Assembly: GCF_007830435.1 (NCBI RefSeq)
Contig: NZ_VLLC01000003.1
Span: 94,538 to 158,537, forward strand
Reading direction: 5' to 3'
Origin: Desulfobotulus alkaliphilus
Lineage (GTDB): Bacteria; Desulfobacterota; Desulfobacteria; Desulfobacterales; ASO4-4
Length of the DNA stretch: 64,000 nt
Made by a program: the position numbers and the translations under genes. A model generated the notes under the pieces. It was given only the letters and a program-made list of their open reading frames with translations, was not told the origin of the DNA and did not search any database. Numbering within the stretch: position 1 is the stretch's first letter; each line of letters starts with the position of its first letter. This document shows, in pieces, positions 34,621 to 43,316 of this stretch.

Positions 34621-34912
34621 GGAAAGGCTCCTTAAGGGTTTGGACGGGATTGGCATGGGGTGACATGTTTTCGTGTACCTGAGAGCAGATTTGTGATTCA
34701 GCATTCAAGCTATAAGCAATTTTTTAATGGATGCAAAGGGAGGATGGTAAAAAAAGGTTAAAATATAATATGGGGAAATTTGCGGGTTGACTTTAGGGGT
34801 TTGCCTTGCTAAGCATAATCCTGAATTTTTCCTTTGGAAGGAGAAGGGTCAGGCCTCCAGAGGAACAGGCTGTATTTTTCTATTTTATAACTAAATAATC
34901 AGGAGAATGCCC

Positions 34913-36244
34913 ATGAAAAAGCTGTTTGTTTCCGCCGTTGCGGGTCTGGCCATGCTTGGTCTTGCCCTTCCGGCATCTGCCTTTGAAAGTGAGTTCGGTG
35001 GTTACTGGAGAACCAGAGCCTTTACTCAGGGAGATTTCGGGGCTGACGGATCCCAGGATCTTTCAAGGGTGGATACCCGTACCCAGTTGAATTACACGGC
35101 AAAGTTTTCCGACAACCTCAAGTTTGTAAACGTCTTCCAGATGAATGCTGTCTGGGGAGATGAAGCAAACCAAAACACTTATGGAAAAGTCGGTGCTAAG
35201 GGTAATAATGATGTTCAGGTAAGAAGATCTTATCTGGATGCTGGTTTTGGTGACTTTAATGTCAAAATTGGTGTCCAGCCTGCGACAGTTGCAAGAGGAT
35301 TCCTCTTTGACGATGAAATGGCCGGTGTCAATGTTACCTATGCTGGGAGTGGTTTTGACGTTCCAGTTATGTGGGTGAAAGCCGTTGAAGGTGGTCGCGG
35401 GAAAGACATGAACAAGCAGGATGTGGATATGCTCATCGTATCTCCCAACCTTGAAGTGGCTCCCAATATTAATATAAATCCTGTTTTAATGGGCCTGTAT
35501 TCAGACGATTCTCGGCTTGGATTTAATGAAGAAGGTGATTTTTTGCTTAGAGGTAGCAAGCACTATGATAATCCTGGAACAGAGTATTCTTCTGAAATAG
35601 CCCTGCTATATCTTGGTATGAATGCGGATATGGACTTTGGAGTGGGTTCTGCCTGGTTTACTGGTATTTATCAGTTTGGTAGTATGGACTTCTATAAATC
35701 AGGTTGGACAGGTGCTACTGAAAGCCATGATGTACGTGCTTTCCTTGTAGCCTTGGGTGGTGAAGTGAATATTGATCCCTTCAGTATCCATGGCCAAATG
35801 TTCTACGCTTCCGGGCAGGATGAGAAAGGTTGGAAAGACGGTGATGATATAAATGTTTTCGTGCAGCCCTATGGTCAGTCTTATTACTGGTCTGAAATTA
35901 TGGGTTTCGGAATCTTTGATAATCAAGCTTCTCACGGATCTCCTGCTGATCAGATTGGCAACATAATGGCTGTTAATTTGGGAGCATCTATGTCTCCTAT
36001 GGAAAGACTTACCGTTACGGCTGACATTTGGTACGCTGAGTTGGCAGAAGATGCTTATATGGGTACCGTTGATGGTGTTGAAAAATGGGAAAAAGAGCTG
36101 GGTACGGAACTGAACCTGAAAGCCACCTATAAACTGATGGATAACCTGACCCTGGACGTTGTGGGTGCCTATCTTTTTGCTGGCGATGCTACAGGCAAGG
36201 ATGACCCCTACCTTGTGGGTACCCGCCTTGCCCTTAGCTTCTAA
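34913..36244 (+). CDS. Outer membrane beta-barrel porin
   Basis: This 443-residue protein has a signal peptide (MKKLFVSAVAGLAMLGLALP, then ASA) and a barrel body starting FESEFGGYWRTRAF, ending in LALSF with the terminal phenylalanine required for outer membrane assembly. It resembles porins or alginate-type channels common in sulfate reducers. I chose the second ATG, placed correctly after AGGAG. The central part (about 35200-36020) is clearly richer in A+T than the two ends, suggesting mosaic descent or selection on surface loops. A terminator follows. Confidence 0.8.
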   Translation: MKKLFVSAVAGLAMLGLALPASAFESEFGGYWRTRAFTQGDFGADGSQDLSRVDTRTQLNYTAKFSDNLKFVNVFQMNAVWGDEANQNTYGKVGAKGNNDVQVRRSYLDAGFGDFNVKIGVQPATVARGFLFDDEMAGVNVTYAGSGFDVPVMWVKAVEGGRGKDMNKQDVDMLIVSPNLEVAPNININPVLMGLYSDDSRLGFNEEGDFLLRGSKHYDNPGTEYSSEIALLYLGMNADMDFGVGSAWFTGIYQFGSMDFYKSGWTGATESHDVRAFLVALGGEVNIDPFSIHGQMFYASGQDEKGWKDGDDINVFVQPYGQSYYWSEIMGFGIFDNQASHGSPADQIGNIMAVNLGASMSPMERLTVTADIWYAELAEDAYMGTVDGVEKWEKELGTELNLKATYKLMDNLTLDVVGAYLFAGDATGKDDPYLVGTRLALSF

Positions 36245-36289
36245 TCTGACTTTCTCTTCCTGAAAGAGGAATACAGAGTGTAAAATGAG

Positions 36290-36321
36290 CCCCGGGAGAC
36301 AAAGGTCTTCCGGGGTTTTTT
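36290..36321 (+). terminator. Terminator after the porin gene
   Basis: CCCCGGGAGAC pairs with GTCTTCCGGGG (one mismatch), followed by six Ts. Confidence 0.85.
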
Positions 36322-36350
36322 GGCTTTATGGGACCACGATAAGACTGGGG

Positions 36351-36465
36351 CAACGGGCAGTCCCATCAAAGGGCAGGGCGCAAGGCCTGCCCTTAACGTT
36401 TGGTTTTTACGGCCCTGTTTTGTAGGGGCACCCTTTACGGGTGCCCGCACCGGGACTGCCCGTTG
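36351..36465. repeat. Family-2 repeat, short copy R2 (115 bp)
   Basis: It is bounded by a perfect 14 bp inverted repeat, CAACGGGCAGTCCC (36351-36364) and GGGACTGCCCGTTG (36452-36465). Inside, reading on the minus strand, is the family core GGGCACCCGTAAAGGGTGCC with GGGCAGGCCTTGCG. Its terminal repeats differ from the longer copies, so it is either a distinct subtype or the core inside another palindrome. Confidence 0.7.
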
Positions 36466-36551
36466 ATGTGTCAATGATCCTCTCTGCAAATACAGCTTTC
36501 ATCTGCAAGACTTAAAAATACCATCACTTGTCTCTGGTGATTCTCCCATAA

Positions 36552-36588
36552 AAAAGGGTTCCGGAATGAAAAAAAATTCCGGAACCCA
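36552..36588 (-). terminator. Terminator after gatB
   Basis: GGGTTCCGGAAT and ATTCCGGAACCC form a perfect 12 bp stem; the minus-strand side continues with TTTTTTATG. Confidence 0.85.
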
Positions 36589-36615
36589 TATCTGTATGTT
36601 TTATGATAAGGCTTT

Positions 36616-38049
36616 TTATCCCAGCATACGCTGCAGCAGCTCCGTTACCACTTTCGGGTTGGCCTGACCCCTTGTGGCCTTCATGACCTTGCCCATGAAA
36701 AAGGACATGAGCTTGGTTTTGCCGCCTTTATAGGCTTCCACCTCTGCGGGGTTTTCTTCCAGCACCTTCTGCACAGCCGCTTCCAGCTCGGATGAGTCCG
36801 ACACCTGTGAAAGCCCCTTTTCCCTGATGATCACCTCTGCGGGCCTGCCGCTTTTCGCCATATCCTCAAAGACTTCCCTTGCAATTTTATCATTGATATC
36901 TCCCTTTTCCAGAAGCTGCAGCAGTTCTCCAAGGGCTTTAGCGGATACGGGAGTCTTTTCAATGGAAAGCCCCCTGGCATTGAGAAGTCCCAGCAGGTGC
37001 ACCGCTACCCAGCTGGTGCAGCGGCGGACATTGCTGCATTTTTCAAGGCAGGCTTCAAAGTAGTCCGCCAGTTCACGGGAAGCGGTGAGTGTGGCAGCAT
37101 CGTCGCCTTTCAGGCCAAGACTTTCCATAAAGCGGGCCTTGCGGATTTCCGGTAGTTCGGGAAGGTTTTTTTTGAGCTCTTCTATCCAGTCTTCATCCAG
37201 TACCAGAGGCACAAGATCCGGATCCGGGAAATAACGGTAGTCGTGGGCTTCTTCCTTGCTGCGCATGGAAAAACTCTGATTTTTCACACTGTCCCAGAGT
37301 CTGGTTTCCTGAATGATTTTACCGCCGCTGCGCAGAATGCTTTCCTGACGTTTGATTTCATAGTGAATGGCTTTTTCAATATAGCGGAAGGAGTTGAGGT
37401 TTTTCAGCTCCGTCCGGGTTCCCAGCTTTGTTTCTCCCTTTGGCCGGAGGGACACGTTGGCGTCACAGCGGAAGCTTCCCTCTTCCATGTTGCCGTCGCA
37501 GACATCCAGATAGCGGACAATGGCATGGAGCTGGCGCAGATAGGCCACGGCTTCGGCAGGGGAAGACATGTCCGGTTCACTGACCACCTCGATGAGGGGA
37601 GTGCCTGCCCGGTTCAGGTCCACAAGGCTTACCGGACGAAAGGGGTCGTGGCTGGATTTGCCCGCATCTTCTTCCATGTGAATGCGGGTGATGCCGATGC
37701 GTTTTTTTTCAGGTCTGCCTTCCACCTCAATGTCCAGCCAGCCGTGCTCGCCGATGGGCATGGCAAACTGGGAAATCTGGTAGGCCTTGGGAAGGTCCGG
37801 ATAAAAATAGTTTTTCCGGTCAAAACGGCTTTCTCTGTTCAGGGTGCAGTTGGTGGCCAGCACGGCTTTGGCGGCCATTTCAGCGGCTTTTTTGTTGAGT
37901 ACGGGAAGGCTGCCGGGAAGGGCCAGACACACGGGGCAGGTATGGGCATTGGGACCGGCACCGAAGGCTGTGGAGCAGCTGCAGAATATTTTACTTGCGG
38001 TCTTGAGCTGCACATGTACCTCAAGACCGATGACCGTTTCAAAATCCAT
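36616..38049 (-). CDS. gatB: Asp/Glu-tRNA(Asn/Gln) amidotransferase subunit B
   Basis: The product is 477 residues from the ATG at 38049 (GAGGAT upstream). It begins [20 protein letters not shown] and has the zinc-type cysteines in [20 protein letters not shown], the PKAYQISQF segment, and a C-terminal YqeY-like helical tail ending [11 protein letters not shown]. With GatA and GatC it converts misacylated Glu-tRNA(Gln) or Asp-tRNA(Asn). Neither partner gene is in the window. The length is normal. Confidence 0.96.
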   Translation of the reverse strand: MDFETVIGLEVHVQLKTASKIFCSCSTAFGAGPNAHTCPVCLALPGSLPVLNKKAAEMAAKAVLATNCTLNRESRFDRKNYFYPDLPKAYQISQFAMPIGEHGWLDIEVEGRPEKKRIGITRIHMEEDAGKSSHDPFRPVSLVDLNRAGTPLIEVVSEPDMSSPAEAVAYLRQLHAIVRYLDVCDGNMEEGSFRCDANVSLRPKGETKLGTRTELKNLNSFRYIEKAIHYEIKRQESILRSGGKIIQETRLWDSVKNQSFSMRSKEEAHDYRYFPDPDLVPLVLDEDWIEELKKNLPELPEIRKARFMESLGLKGDDAATLTASRELADYFEACLEKCSNVRRCTSWVAVHLLGLLNARGLSIEKTPVSAKALGELLQLLEKGDINDKIAREVFEDMAKSGRPAEVIIREKGLSQVSDSSELEAAVQKVLEENPAEVEAYKGGKTKLMSFFMGKVMKATRGQANPKVVTELLQRMLG

Positions 38050-38263
38050 GGAAATATCCTCATTTGGGGTAAGCTGTGTATATCCAGTCAGGAAAGAAAA
38101 ATTAGTATGCAGAAGCCTTTGTGTCAATCTTCTTGCGTGCTTCAGGCTGAGAAAGCCCTTCTTTTATCCTTTACATGCCGGGTAAAAAATCGGAAAAGAA
38201 CCCCTGTGGTGTAGATGTCCGCAAGGGTATTTCCGGCTGAATGCTTTCTTAAGGAGGATATTT

Positions 38264-38452
38264 GTGGCTTTTTTTCTCTGTGTCATTGGTATGGTCATGA
38301 TTGTGGAAGGCATTCCCTACTTCGCTTTTCCGGATAAGATGAAGGCCATGATGGCGGAGATTCTCAGGCTTCCTTCGGCAAGGCTGCGGCGTTTCGGCTT
38401 TGTTCTCATGATGGCAGGGCTGGCTCTGGTTTATCTTGGTCGGGGGGCTTAG
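38264..38452 (+). CDS. DUF2065 small membrane protein
   Basis: This 62-residue protein starts at a GTG with AAGGAGG ahead. Two hydrophobic segments (about 1-17 and 44-59) flank a conserved middle, MIVEGIPYFAFPDKMKAMM, that defines DUF2065 (YjeT-type). Its function is unknown; in other bacteria it neighbours hflC or purA. Here it stands between gatB and queA. Confidence 0.85.
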   Translation: MAFFLCVIGMVMIVEGIPYFAFPDKMKAMMAEILRLPSARLRRFGFVLMMAGLALVYLGRGA

Positions 38453-38501
38453 TGCTTATTAAATACGCAGAGGACCTGTTTTTTGTTTGAAAGGGTTTTT
38501 C

Positions 38502-39560
38502 ATGTTCAGCCTCTCGGATTATGGCTATGATCTGCCTGCGGAACTGATAGCGGACCGCCCGGTTCCGGAGCGGGATACTTCCCGTCTTCTGGTGCTGGAT
38601 CGCAGGAAGGGTGATGTGGCGCACCGCCATTTCAAAGATATAAAAAACATATTTCAGCCCGGAGATCTTCTTGTTGTCAATGATACCCGTGTGATACCGG
38701 CCCGTCTCCATGGCGTGAAAGCCACGGGTGGCAGGGTGGAAATTCTGCTGCTGGATTATGTGGGGGGCTGTCTTTGCCTTGAAAGGGAAGGGGTTTTTCA
38801 GTGCTCCTGTCTGGTGAAGGCATCCAAAAGACCGGCTGTGGGCAGTGAGCTTTTCATAGGGGACCGCATACGGGTCCGGGTGGAGTCCCTTGAAAGGGAT
38901 GGCTCGGCCATCCTTTCCTTTCATACGGAAGATCCCATGCCCCATGCCCTTTTGGATGCGGGCAGCCTGCCCCTGCCGCCCTATATTGAAAGAAAAGAGG
39001 AAAATCCTGACGATGCTATCCATTACCAGACCGTATATGCCAGCAGACAAGGGGCTGTGGCTGCGCCGACGGCAGGGCTGCACTTTACCGACGCCCTGCT
39101 TGGGGAGCTGCGGACAAAGGGTGTGGAGTTGCGGCATCTGACCCTGCATGTGGGGTATGGCACCTTTGCCCCGGTGCGGGTGGAGGATATACGCAGCCAC
39201 AGCATGCACAGCGAGCGTTTTGAGATCAGTGAAGAAACAGCGGAGGCCATTTACAGGGCAAAGGCCGAAAAAAGGCGTGTGATTGCCGTGGGCACCACCT
39301 GTGTGCGGACCCTGGAATATGCGGCCATTCAGGAGGGCGGGCTGAAGCCGGGGGCGGGTTTTTGTGATCTTTTTATTTATCCGGGCTTTGAGTTCCGGGT
39401 GGTGGATGCCATGCTCACCAATTTCCATCTGCCGGAAACAACGCTGATGATGCTGGTCTCCGCCTTCGGAGGCTATGATCATATCAGAAAGGCCTATCAG
39501 GAAGCCATCGCCGAAAGGTACCGTTTTTTCAGCTATGGGGATGCCATGCTGATGCTTTGA
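38502..39560 (+). CDS. queA: S-adenosylmethionine:tRNA ribosyltransferase-isomerase
   Basis: This 352-residue enzyme moves the ribosyl part of SAM onto preQ1 in tRNA to make epoxyqueuosine. It begins MFSLSDYGYDLPAELIADRP and contains GDLLVVNDTRVIPARL, APTAGLHFT and GTTCVRTLE, all QueA hallmarks. The ATG at 38502 follows GAAAGGG; the frame opens slightly earlier with a TTG at 38487. tgt lies downstream, separated by repeat R3, which may have split an ancestral queA-tgt unit. Confidence 0.96.
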   Translation: MFSLSDYGYDLPAELIADRPVPERDTSRLLVLDRRKGDVAHRHFKDIKNIFQPGDLLVVNDTRVIPARLHGVKATGGRVEILLLDYVGGCLCLEREGVFQCSCLVKASKRPAVGSELFIGDRIRVRVESLERDGSAILSFHTEDPMPHALLDAGSLPLPPYIERKEENPDDAIHYQTVYASRQGAVAAPTAGLHFTDALLGELRTKGVELRHLTLHVGYGTFAPVRVEDIRSHSMHSERFEISEETAEAIYRAKAEKRRVIAVGTTCVRTLEYAAIQEGGLKPGAGFCDLFIYPGFEFRVVDAMLTNFHLPETTLMMLVSAFGGYDHIRKAYQEAIAERYRFFSYGDAMLML

Positions 39561-39598
39561 TTCCTGTGGGGTTTGTAGCTGTTTTGCATATTTTTTTC

Positions 39599-39820
39599 TG
39601 GTTAACACTCTCTTTCAGCCATAGGAATTTTAAGCCATTGAAATTACATGACCAGATTTTACGATTGTTGGCGGGCACCCGTAAAGGGTGCCCCTACAAA
39701 ACAGGGGCCGTAAAAACCAAGCGTTAAGGGCAGGCCTTGCGCCTGCCCGTATTAAAGCCTGCACCATAGGCCTGGCAATAACCTGACCAGCAAGCTGTGG
39801 CTGAGTCAGGGTAGTAATCA
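39599..39820. repeat. Family-2 repeat, copy R3 (about 222 bp)
   Basis: It is nearly collinear with R4: TTTCAGCCAT near the left end, ATGACCAGATTTT, the core GGGCACCCGTAAAGGGTGCC, GGGCAGGCCTTGCGCCTGCC, and the right part AGCTGTGGCTGAGTCAGGG ending GTAGTAATCA. It lies between queA and tgt. Confidence 0.8.
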
Positions 39821-39902
39821 GAAATGAAAAGGGCAGGAAATAATGAGGTATGTCTGTAACCGTTTTTCCCTTTGAACCTGTTGAAAAGAAATTATAAATA
39901 CC

Positions 39903-41024
39903 ATGCTCACCTTTAAACTGGAAAACCGCTCTTCAGACTCTTCGGCCAGGGCCGGGAGTATCCATACGGCCCATGGAGAAATACAAACCCCCATTTTTAT
40001 GCCCGTGGGCACCCTTGGTACGGTCAAGGGCCTGACTCCCGAAGACCTTCTGGACTGCGGCAGCCAGATTATTCTGGGCAATACCTACCATCTCTACCTG
40101 AGGCCGGGGGCGGAGCTTCTTTCCCGTTTTGGCGGTCTGCATTCTTTCATGCACTGGGATAAGCCTCTCCTCACGGATTCCGGCGGATTTCAGGTTTTTT
40201 CCCTGGCGGCCCTTTCTAAAATCACGGATGAGGGGTATCGTTTTCAGTCCCACATCGATGGCTCCTCTCATCTTTTCACCCCGGAATCCGTGGTGGCCAT
40301 GCAGGATGTCATCGGCTCTGATATCATGATGTGTCTGGATCAGTGCATCCCCTATCCTGCCGACCGGATTCTGGCAGAAAAGGCCCTTGAGCGCACCACC
40401 CTCTGGGCCCGGCGCTGCAGAAAGACCTGGCAGGAGGAAACGGGATGCAGAAACAGCCTCTTCGGCATTGTGCAGGGGGGGATGTTCACGGATCTGAGAA
40501 AGCGCTCAGCGGAAGAACTTGTGGCCCTTGATTTTCCGGGATATGCCATTGGTGGCTTAAGTGTGGGGGAGCCTGCGGAGCTGATGTATGAAATGGGGGC
40601 TTTCACCCTGCCCCTGCTGCCGGAAAACAGGCCCCGTTATATCATGGGCGTTGGCACTCCTGAAAATCTTGTGGAACTGGTTTCCCATGGTGCGGATATG
40701 TTCGACTGCGTGATGCCCAGCCGCAATGCAAGAAACGGCAAGCTTTTTACCCGTTATGGTGATATCAATATTGCCAACAGCCGTTTCCGCATGGATGAAA
40801 AGCCTCTGGATGAGACCTGCACCTGCTACACCTGCCGTCATTATTCCAGGGCCTATCTCCGGCATCTTTATAAAAGCAGGGAGCTTCTGGCCTACCGCCT
40901 GAATACCCTGCACAATATTCATTATTATCTGGATCTGATGCGATGCATGCGTGCGGCCATTCTTGGGGACAGATTTGCCGCTTTCCGCAGAATTTTTACG
41001 GAAGAACGGGCCCGGGGCCTCTAA
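39903..41024 (+). CDS. tgt: tRNA-guanine transglycosylase
   Basis: This 373-residue TIM-barrel enzyme exchanges guanine-34 for preQ1 in tRNAs with GUN anticodons. LTDSGGFQVFSL carries the catalytic aspartate region, DVIGSDIMMCLDQC and GGLSVGEP are conserved, DCVMPSRNARNG carries the nucleophile region, and the zinc ligands are C-x-C-x-x-C (CTCYTCRHY) plus a later histidine. It acts before QueA in queuosine synthesis. The ribosome-binding site is weak, and repeat R3 lies 82 bp upstream. Confidence 0.96.
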   Translation: MLTFKLENRSSDSSARAGSIHTAHGEIQTPIFMPVGTLGTVKGLTPEDLLDCGSQIILGNTYHLYLRPGAELLSRFGGLHSFMHWDKPLLTDSGGFQVFSLAALSKITDEGYRFQSHIDGSSHLFTPESVVAMQDVIGSDIMMCLDQCIPYPADRILAEKALERTTLWARRCRKTWQEETGCRNSLFGIVQGGMFTDLRKRSAEELVALDFPGYAIGGLSVGEPAELMYEMGAFTLPLLPENRPRYIMGVGTPENLVELVSHGADMFDCVMPSRNARNGKLFTRYGDINIANSRFRMDEKPLDETCTCYTCRHYSRAYLRHLYKSRELLAYRLNTLHNIHYYLDLMRCMRAAILGDRFAAFRRIFTEERARGL

Positions 41025-41056
41025 ATGACTTTAACCCGATCACGAAAGGAAGGGAC

Positions 41057-42244
41057 ATGAGCATTACCGCAAAAATGGAAGGATTCATTGAAAAATCATC
41101 CTGGATCCGCAAGATGTTTGAGGAAGGGGCCCGCCTGAAGGGGCTTTATGGTGCGGAGAATGTTTTTGATTTCAGTCTGGGCAATCCCAATGTGCCACCG
41201 CCTGAGCTTTTTCAGAAAACCCTGATGGCCGTTGCTGCGGATAATCCTGAGATGATCCATGGCTATATGCCCAATCCGGGATACCCTGCTGTCCGTGCCA
41301 AGGTGGCGGCCCAGGTCAGTCTGGAACAGGGAATGGAGGTCAGCGGGGATGAAATTCTCATGACCTGCGGTGCTGCGGGTGGCTTGAATGTGATTTTTAA
41401 AAGTATTCTGGATACAGGGGATGAGGTGGTGGTGCCTTCTCCCTACTTTGTGGAATACAATTTCTACGCAGATAACCACGGCGGCAGCATCCGTGCGGTT
41501 AAAACAAAGCCGGATTTTTCCCTGGATCTTTCTGCCATTGAGGCTGCCATCTGTGAGCGGACCCGCGCCGTTCTGATCAACTCCCCCAACAACCCCACAG
41601 GTCAGGTGTATTCCCGGGAAAGCCTCGAAGCCCTTGGCCGGATGCTGGAGGAAAAGAGTGCGGCCCTTGGTCGGACCCTTTACCTGATTTCCGATGAGCC
41701 CTACAGAAAAATTATATATGACGGTGTGGAAGTACCGGGGCTTTTCACCTGTTACCGCAACACCATGGTAACCACTTCTTACTCCAAGGATCTTTCCCTT
41801 GCAGGAGAGCGCATCGGTTATGTGGCCCTCTGTCCTGCGGCGGATGCACGGGATGCCCTTCTCGGTGGCATGGCCCTTGCCAACCGGATTCTTGGCTTTG
41901 TCAATGCACCGGCCCTGATGCAGCGGGTGGTGGGTGAGCTGCAGGGCGTTACCGTGGATATCGGAGAATATGCAAGGAAGCGCAGCCTGCTCTGTGACGG
42001 CCTGAAGGATGCGGGATATGAGTTCACCGTTCCCGGTGGTGCCTTCTATCTTTTCCCGAAAAGCCCCATTGCCGATGACGTGGCCTTTGTCCGTCTGCTG
42101 CAGGAGGAGAAGGTGCTGGCCGTACCCGGTTCCGGTTTTGGCGGTCCCGGTCACATCCGTTTGAGCTATTGTGTTGCCGATGCCACCATCACAGGGGCCA
42201 TGCCCGGATTCAGAAGGGCCATGGAAAAGGCCAAGGATCTGTAA
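41057..42244 (+). CDS. Class I/II PLP-dependent aminotransferase
   Basis: The product is 395 residues from the ATG at 41057 (AAGGAAGGG upstream). It is a fold-type I aminotransferase: the NSPNNPTGQVYSRE loop, the YLISDEPYRKI aspartate and tyrosine that bind the cofactor, and SYSKDLSLAGERIGY, where the lysine forms the Schiff base. The substrate cannot be read; aspartate or aromatic aminotransferase-like activity is likely. The stop codon TAA lies inside the left end (GTAATTG) of a family-1 repeat, so the insertion appears to have supplied or displaced the natural end of the gene. Confidence 0.9.
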   Translation: MSITAKMEGFIEKSSWIRKMFEEGARLKGLYGAENVFDFSLGNPNVPPPELFQKTLMAVAADNPEMIHGYMPNPGYPAVRAKVAAQVSLEQGMEVSGDEILMTCGAAGGLNVIFKSILDTGDEVVVPSPYFVEYNFYADNHGGSIRAVKTKPDFSLDLSAIEAAICERTRAVLINSPNNPTGQVYSRESLEALGRMLEEKSAALGRTLYLISDEPYRKIIYDGVEVPGLFTCYRNTMVTTSYSKDLSLAGERIGYVALCPAADARDALLGGMALANRILGFVNAPALMQRVVGELQGVTVDIGEYARKRSLLCDGLKDAGYEFTVPGGAFYLFPKSPIADDVAFVRLLQEEKVLAVPGSGFGGPGHIRLSYCVADATITGAMPGFRRAMEKAKDL

Positions 42245-42600
42245 TTGTTCAGTACCGTTTATTTTGAAGAATTGTGTTTTAATTTCAGGGTCTTGATTTC
42301 AGCAAAAGACAATCTGATTACCACTGTCTTTCAGCCATACAAACCTTCACCATGGAAATTATATGACCAGATTTTCGCATGTTAGCGGGCACCCGTAAAG
42401 GGTGCCCCTACACAAAACAGGGTCGTAAAAACCATTCGTAGGGGCAGGCCTTGCGCCTGCCCGTGTTAAAGCCCGCACCATAGGCTTGGTAACAACCTGA
42501 CCAGCAAACTGTGGCTGAGTCAGGGTAGTAATCAGAAAAGACAATCGGGCTGTTTGTGAGTAGCTGGATTGTGTCACGAACAAATAGCCCGGTTGTTTTT
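42241..42600. repeat. Family-1 foldback repeat, copy F, interrupted and partly deleted
   Basis: The left part (42241-42314) begins GTAATTGTTCAGTACC and runs to CAGCAAAAGACAATC; the sequence resumes after R4 with AAAAGACAATCGGGCTG. The continuation joins GAGTAGCTGG directly to ATTGTGTCACGAACAAAT, so the foldback interior is missing. The right terminal repeat is not recognisable, and another family-2 fragment follows. Confidence 0.75.
42315..42535. repeat. Family-2 repeat, copy R4 (221 bp), inserted into copy F
   Basis: TGATTACCACTG at the left and GTAGTAATCAG at the right are imperfect inverted termini. AAAAGACAATC occurs directly on both sides (42304-42314 and 42536-42546), and copy B at 12.4 kb shows the same site once, uninterrupted. 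This is direct evidence that the family is, or was, mobile. The core has the GGGCACCCGT...GGGTGCCC hairpin. Confidence 0.85.
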
Positions 42601-42609
42601 ATGTCATGG

Positions 42610-42700
42610 GCGGGTGGTTTGATGCGGGCAGGCACAGGGGCCTGCCCCTACAAAACAGGGACTGCACAATTCATTTGCAGGTGCAGATTGTGTCTGCCTT
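42610..42700. repeat. Family-2 core fragment R5
   Basis: It contains GGGCAGGCACAGGGGCCTGC and CCCCTACAAAACAGGGACTG, then a small hairpin TGCACAATTC...GATTGTGTC. It is a diverged or truncated member in the repeat cluster between the aminotransferase and thiB. Confidence 0.5.
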
Positions 42701-42791
42701 ACCTGCTCCTTTATGGCGTTGAGGCCGGTCGTGCGTATGTCGTTAAGGACCTTAAGGACTTTAAGGTCATTAAGGAAAATGAGGGAAAAAG

Positions 42792-43136
42792 GTAACTGTT
42801 CAGCACAGTTTATTCTGAACTGCCAATGCTGTAATTACAGCAGCATCGTACTGTTGCAAGGCTCCGTGGCTATTTGCAAGTGACATTGCAATCGTTTCGG
42901 ATCAGAGCTTTGCAGGCCTGTGCGAAAGAAGCGCAAAACTGTCTGACCCGCCACAAAGGCAGCGTACTTAAGCCTGCCATGGTAATCAAAAAGCTTATCC
43001 TGCCTGTGGCGGGGAGTTTTTGCCGCTTCCGCACAGGGCAAGAAGCTCCCGAATAAGATTGCGTCACGGGCAAATAGCCGGGGCCTGTGCATCTGTCTTG
43101 CAGGTATGGTACTTGAAAACGGTGCTGAATAATTAC
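42792..43136. repeat. Family-1 foldback repeat, copy D (345 bp, most complete)
   Basis: It begins GTAACTGTTCAGCACAGTTT and ends GGTGCTGAATAATTAC. The left subterminal part includes AATGCTGTAATTACAGC, as in copies A and E. The interior shares about 205 bp with B and C (from GTGACATTGCAATCG to GATTGCGTCAC) and keeps the hairpin arms CCTGTGCG...CGCACAGG. A further degraded scrap (GATTGCAATGTCACCCAC, about 43190) follows before thiB. Confidence 0.85.
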
Positions 43137-43316
43137 ATTGTTTTTTCACAGCAGACTCTGGATTTATGGTTTGAGTGCCGGAAATTGAAATGATTGCAAT
43201 GTCACCCACAAACAGCACTGGGTGCCTTGTGTATGAACCGTCTGTAAGTAATCACGCTCCGTAATCAAAGAAATACAGTCCGTTTGACGGAATTTTTGGA
43301 TTTTTAGGAGTATATA

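Noticed and set aside
42792-43136. Family-1 interior considered as an integron attC site
   Set aside because: It is a long imperfect hairpin, but lacks the RYYYAAC/GTTRRRY core sites and there is no integrase or cassette array.
43137-43316. Possible TPP riboswitch ahead of thiB
   Set aside because: Neither the CTGAGA nor the ACCTGATC-type conserved elements are present; the sequence is repeat remnant.
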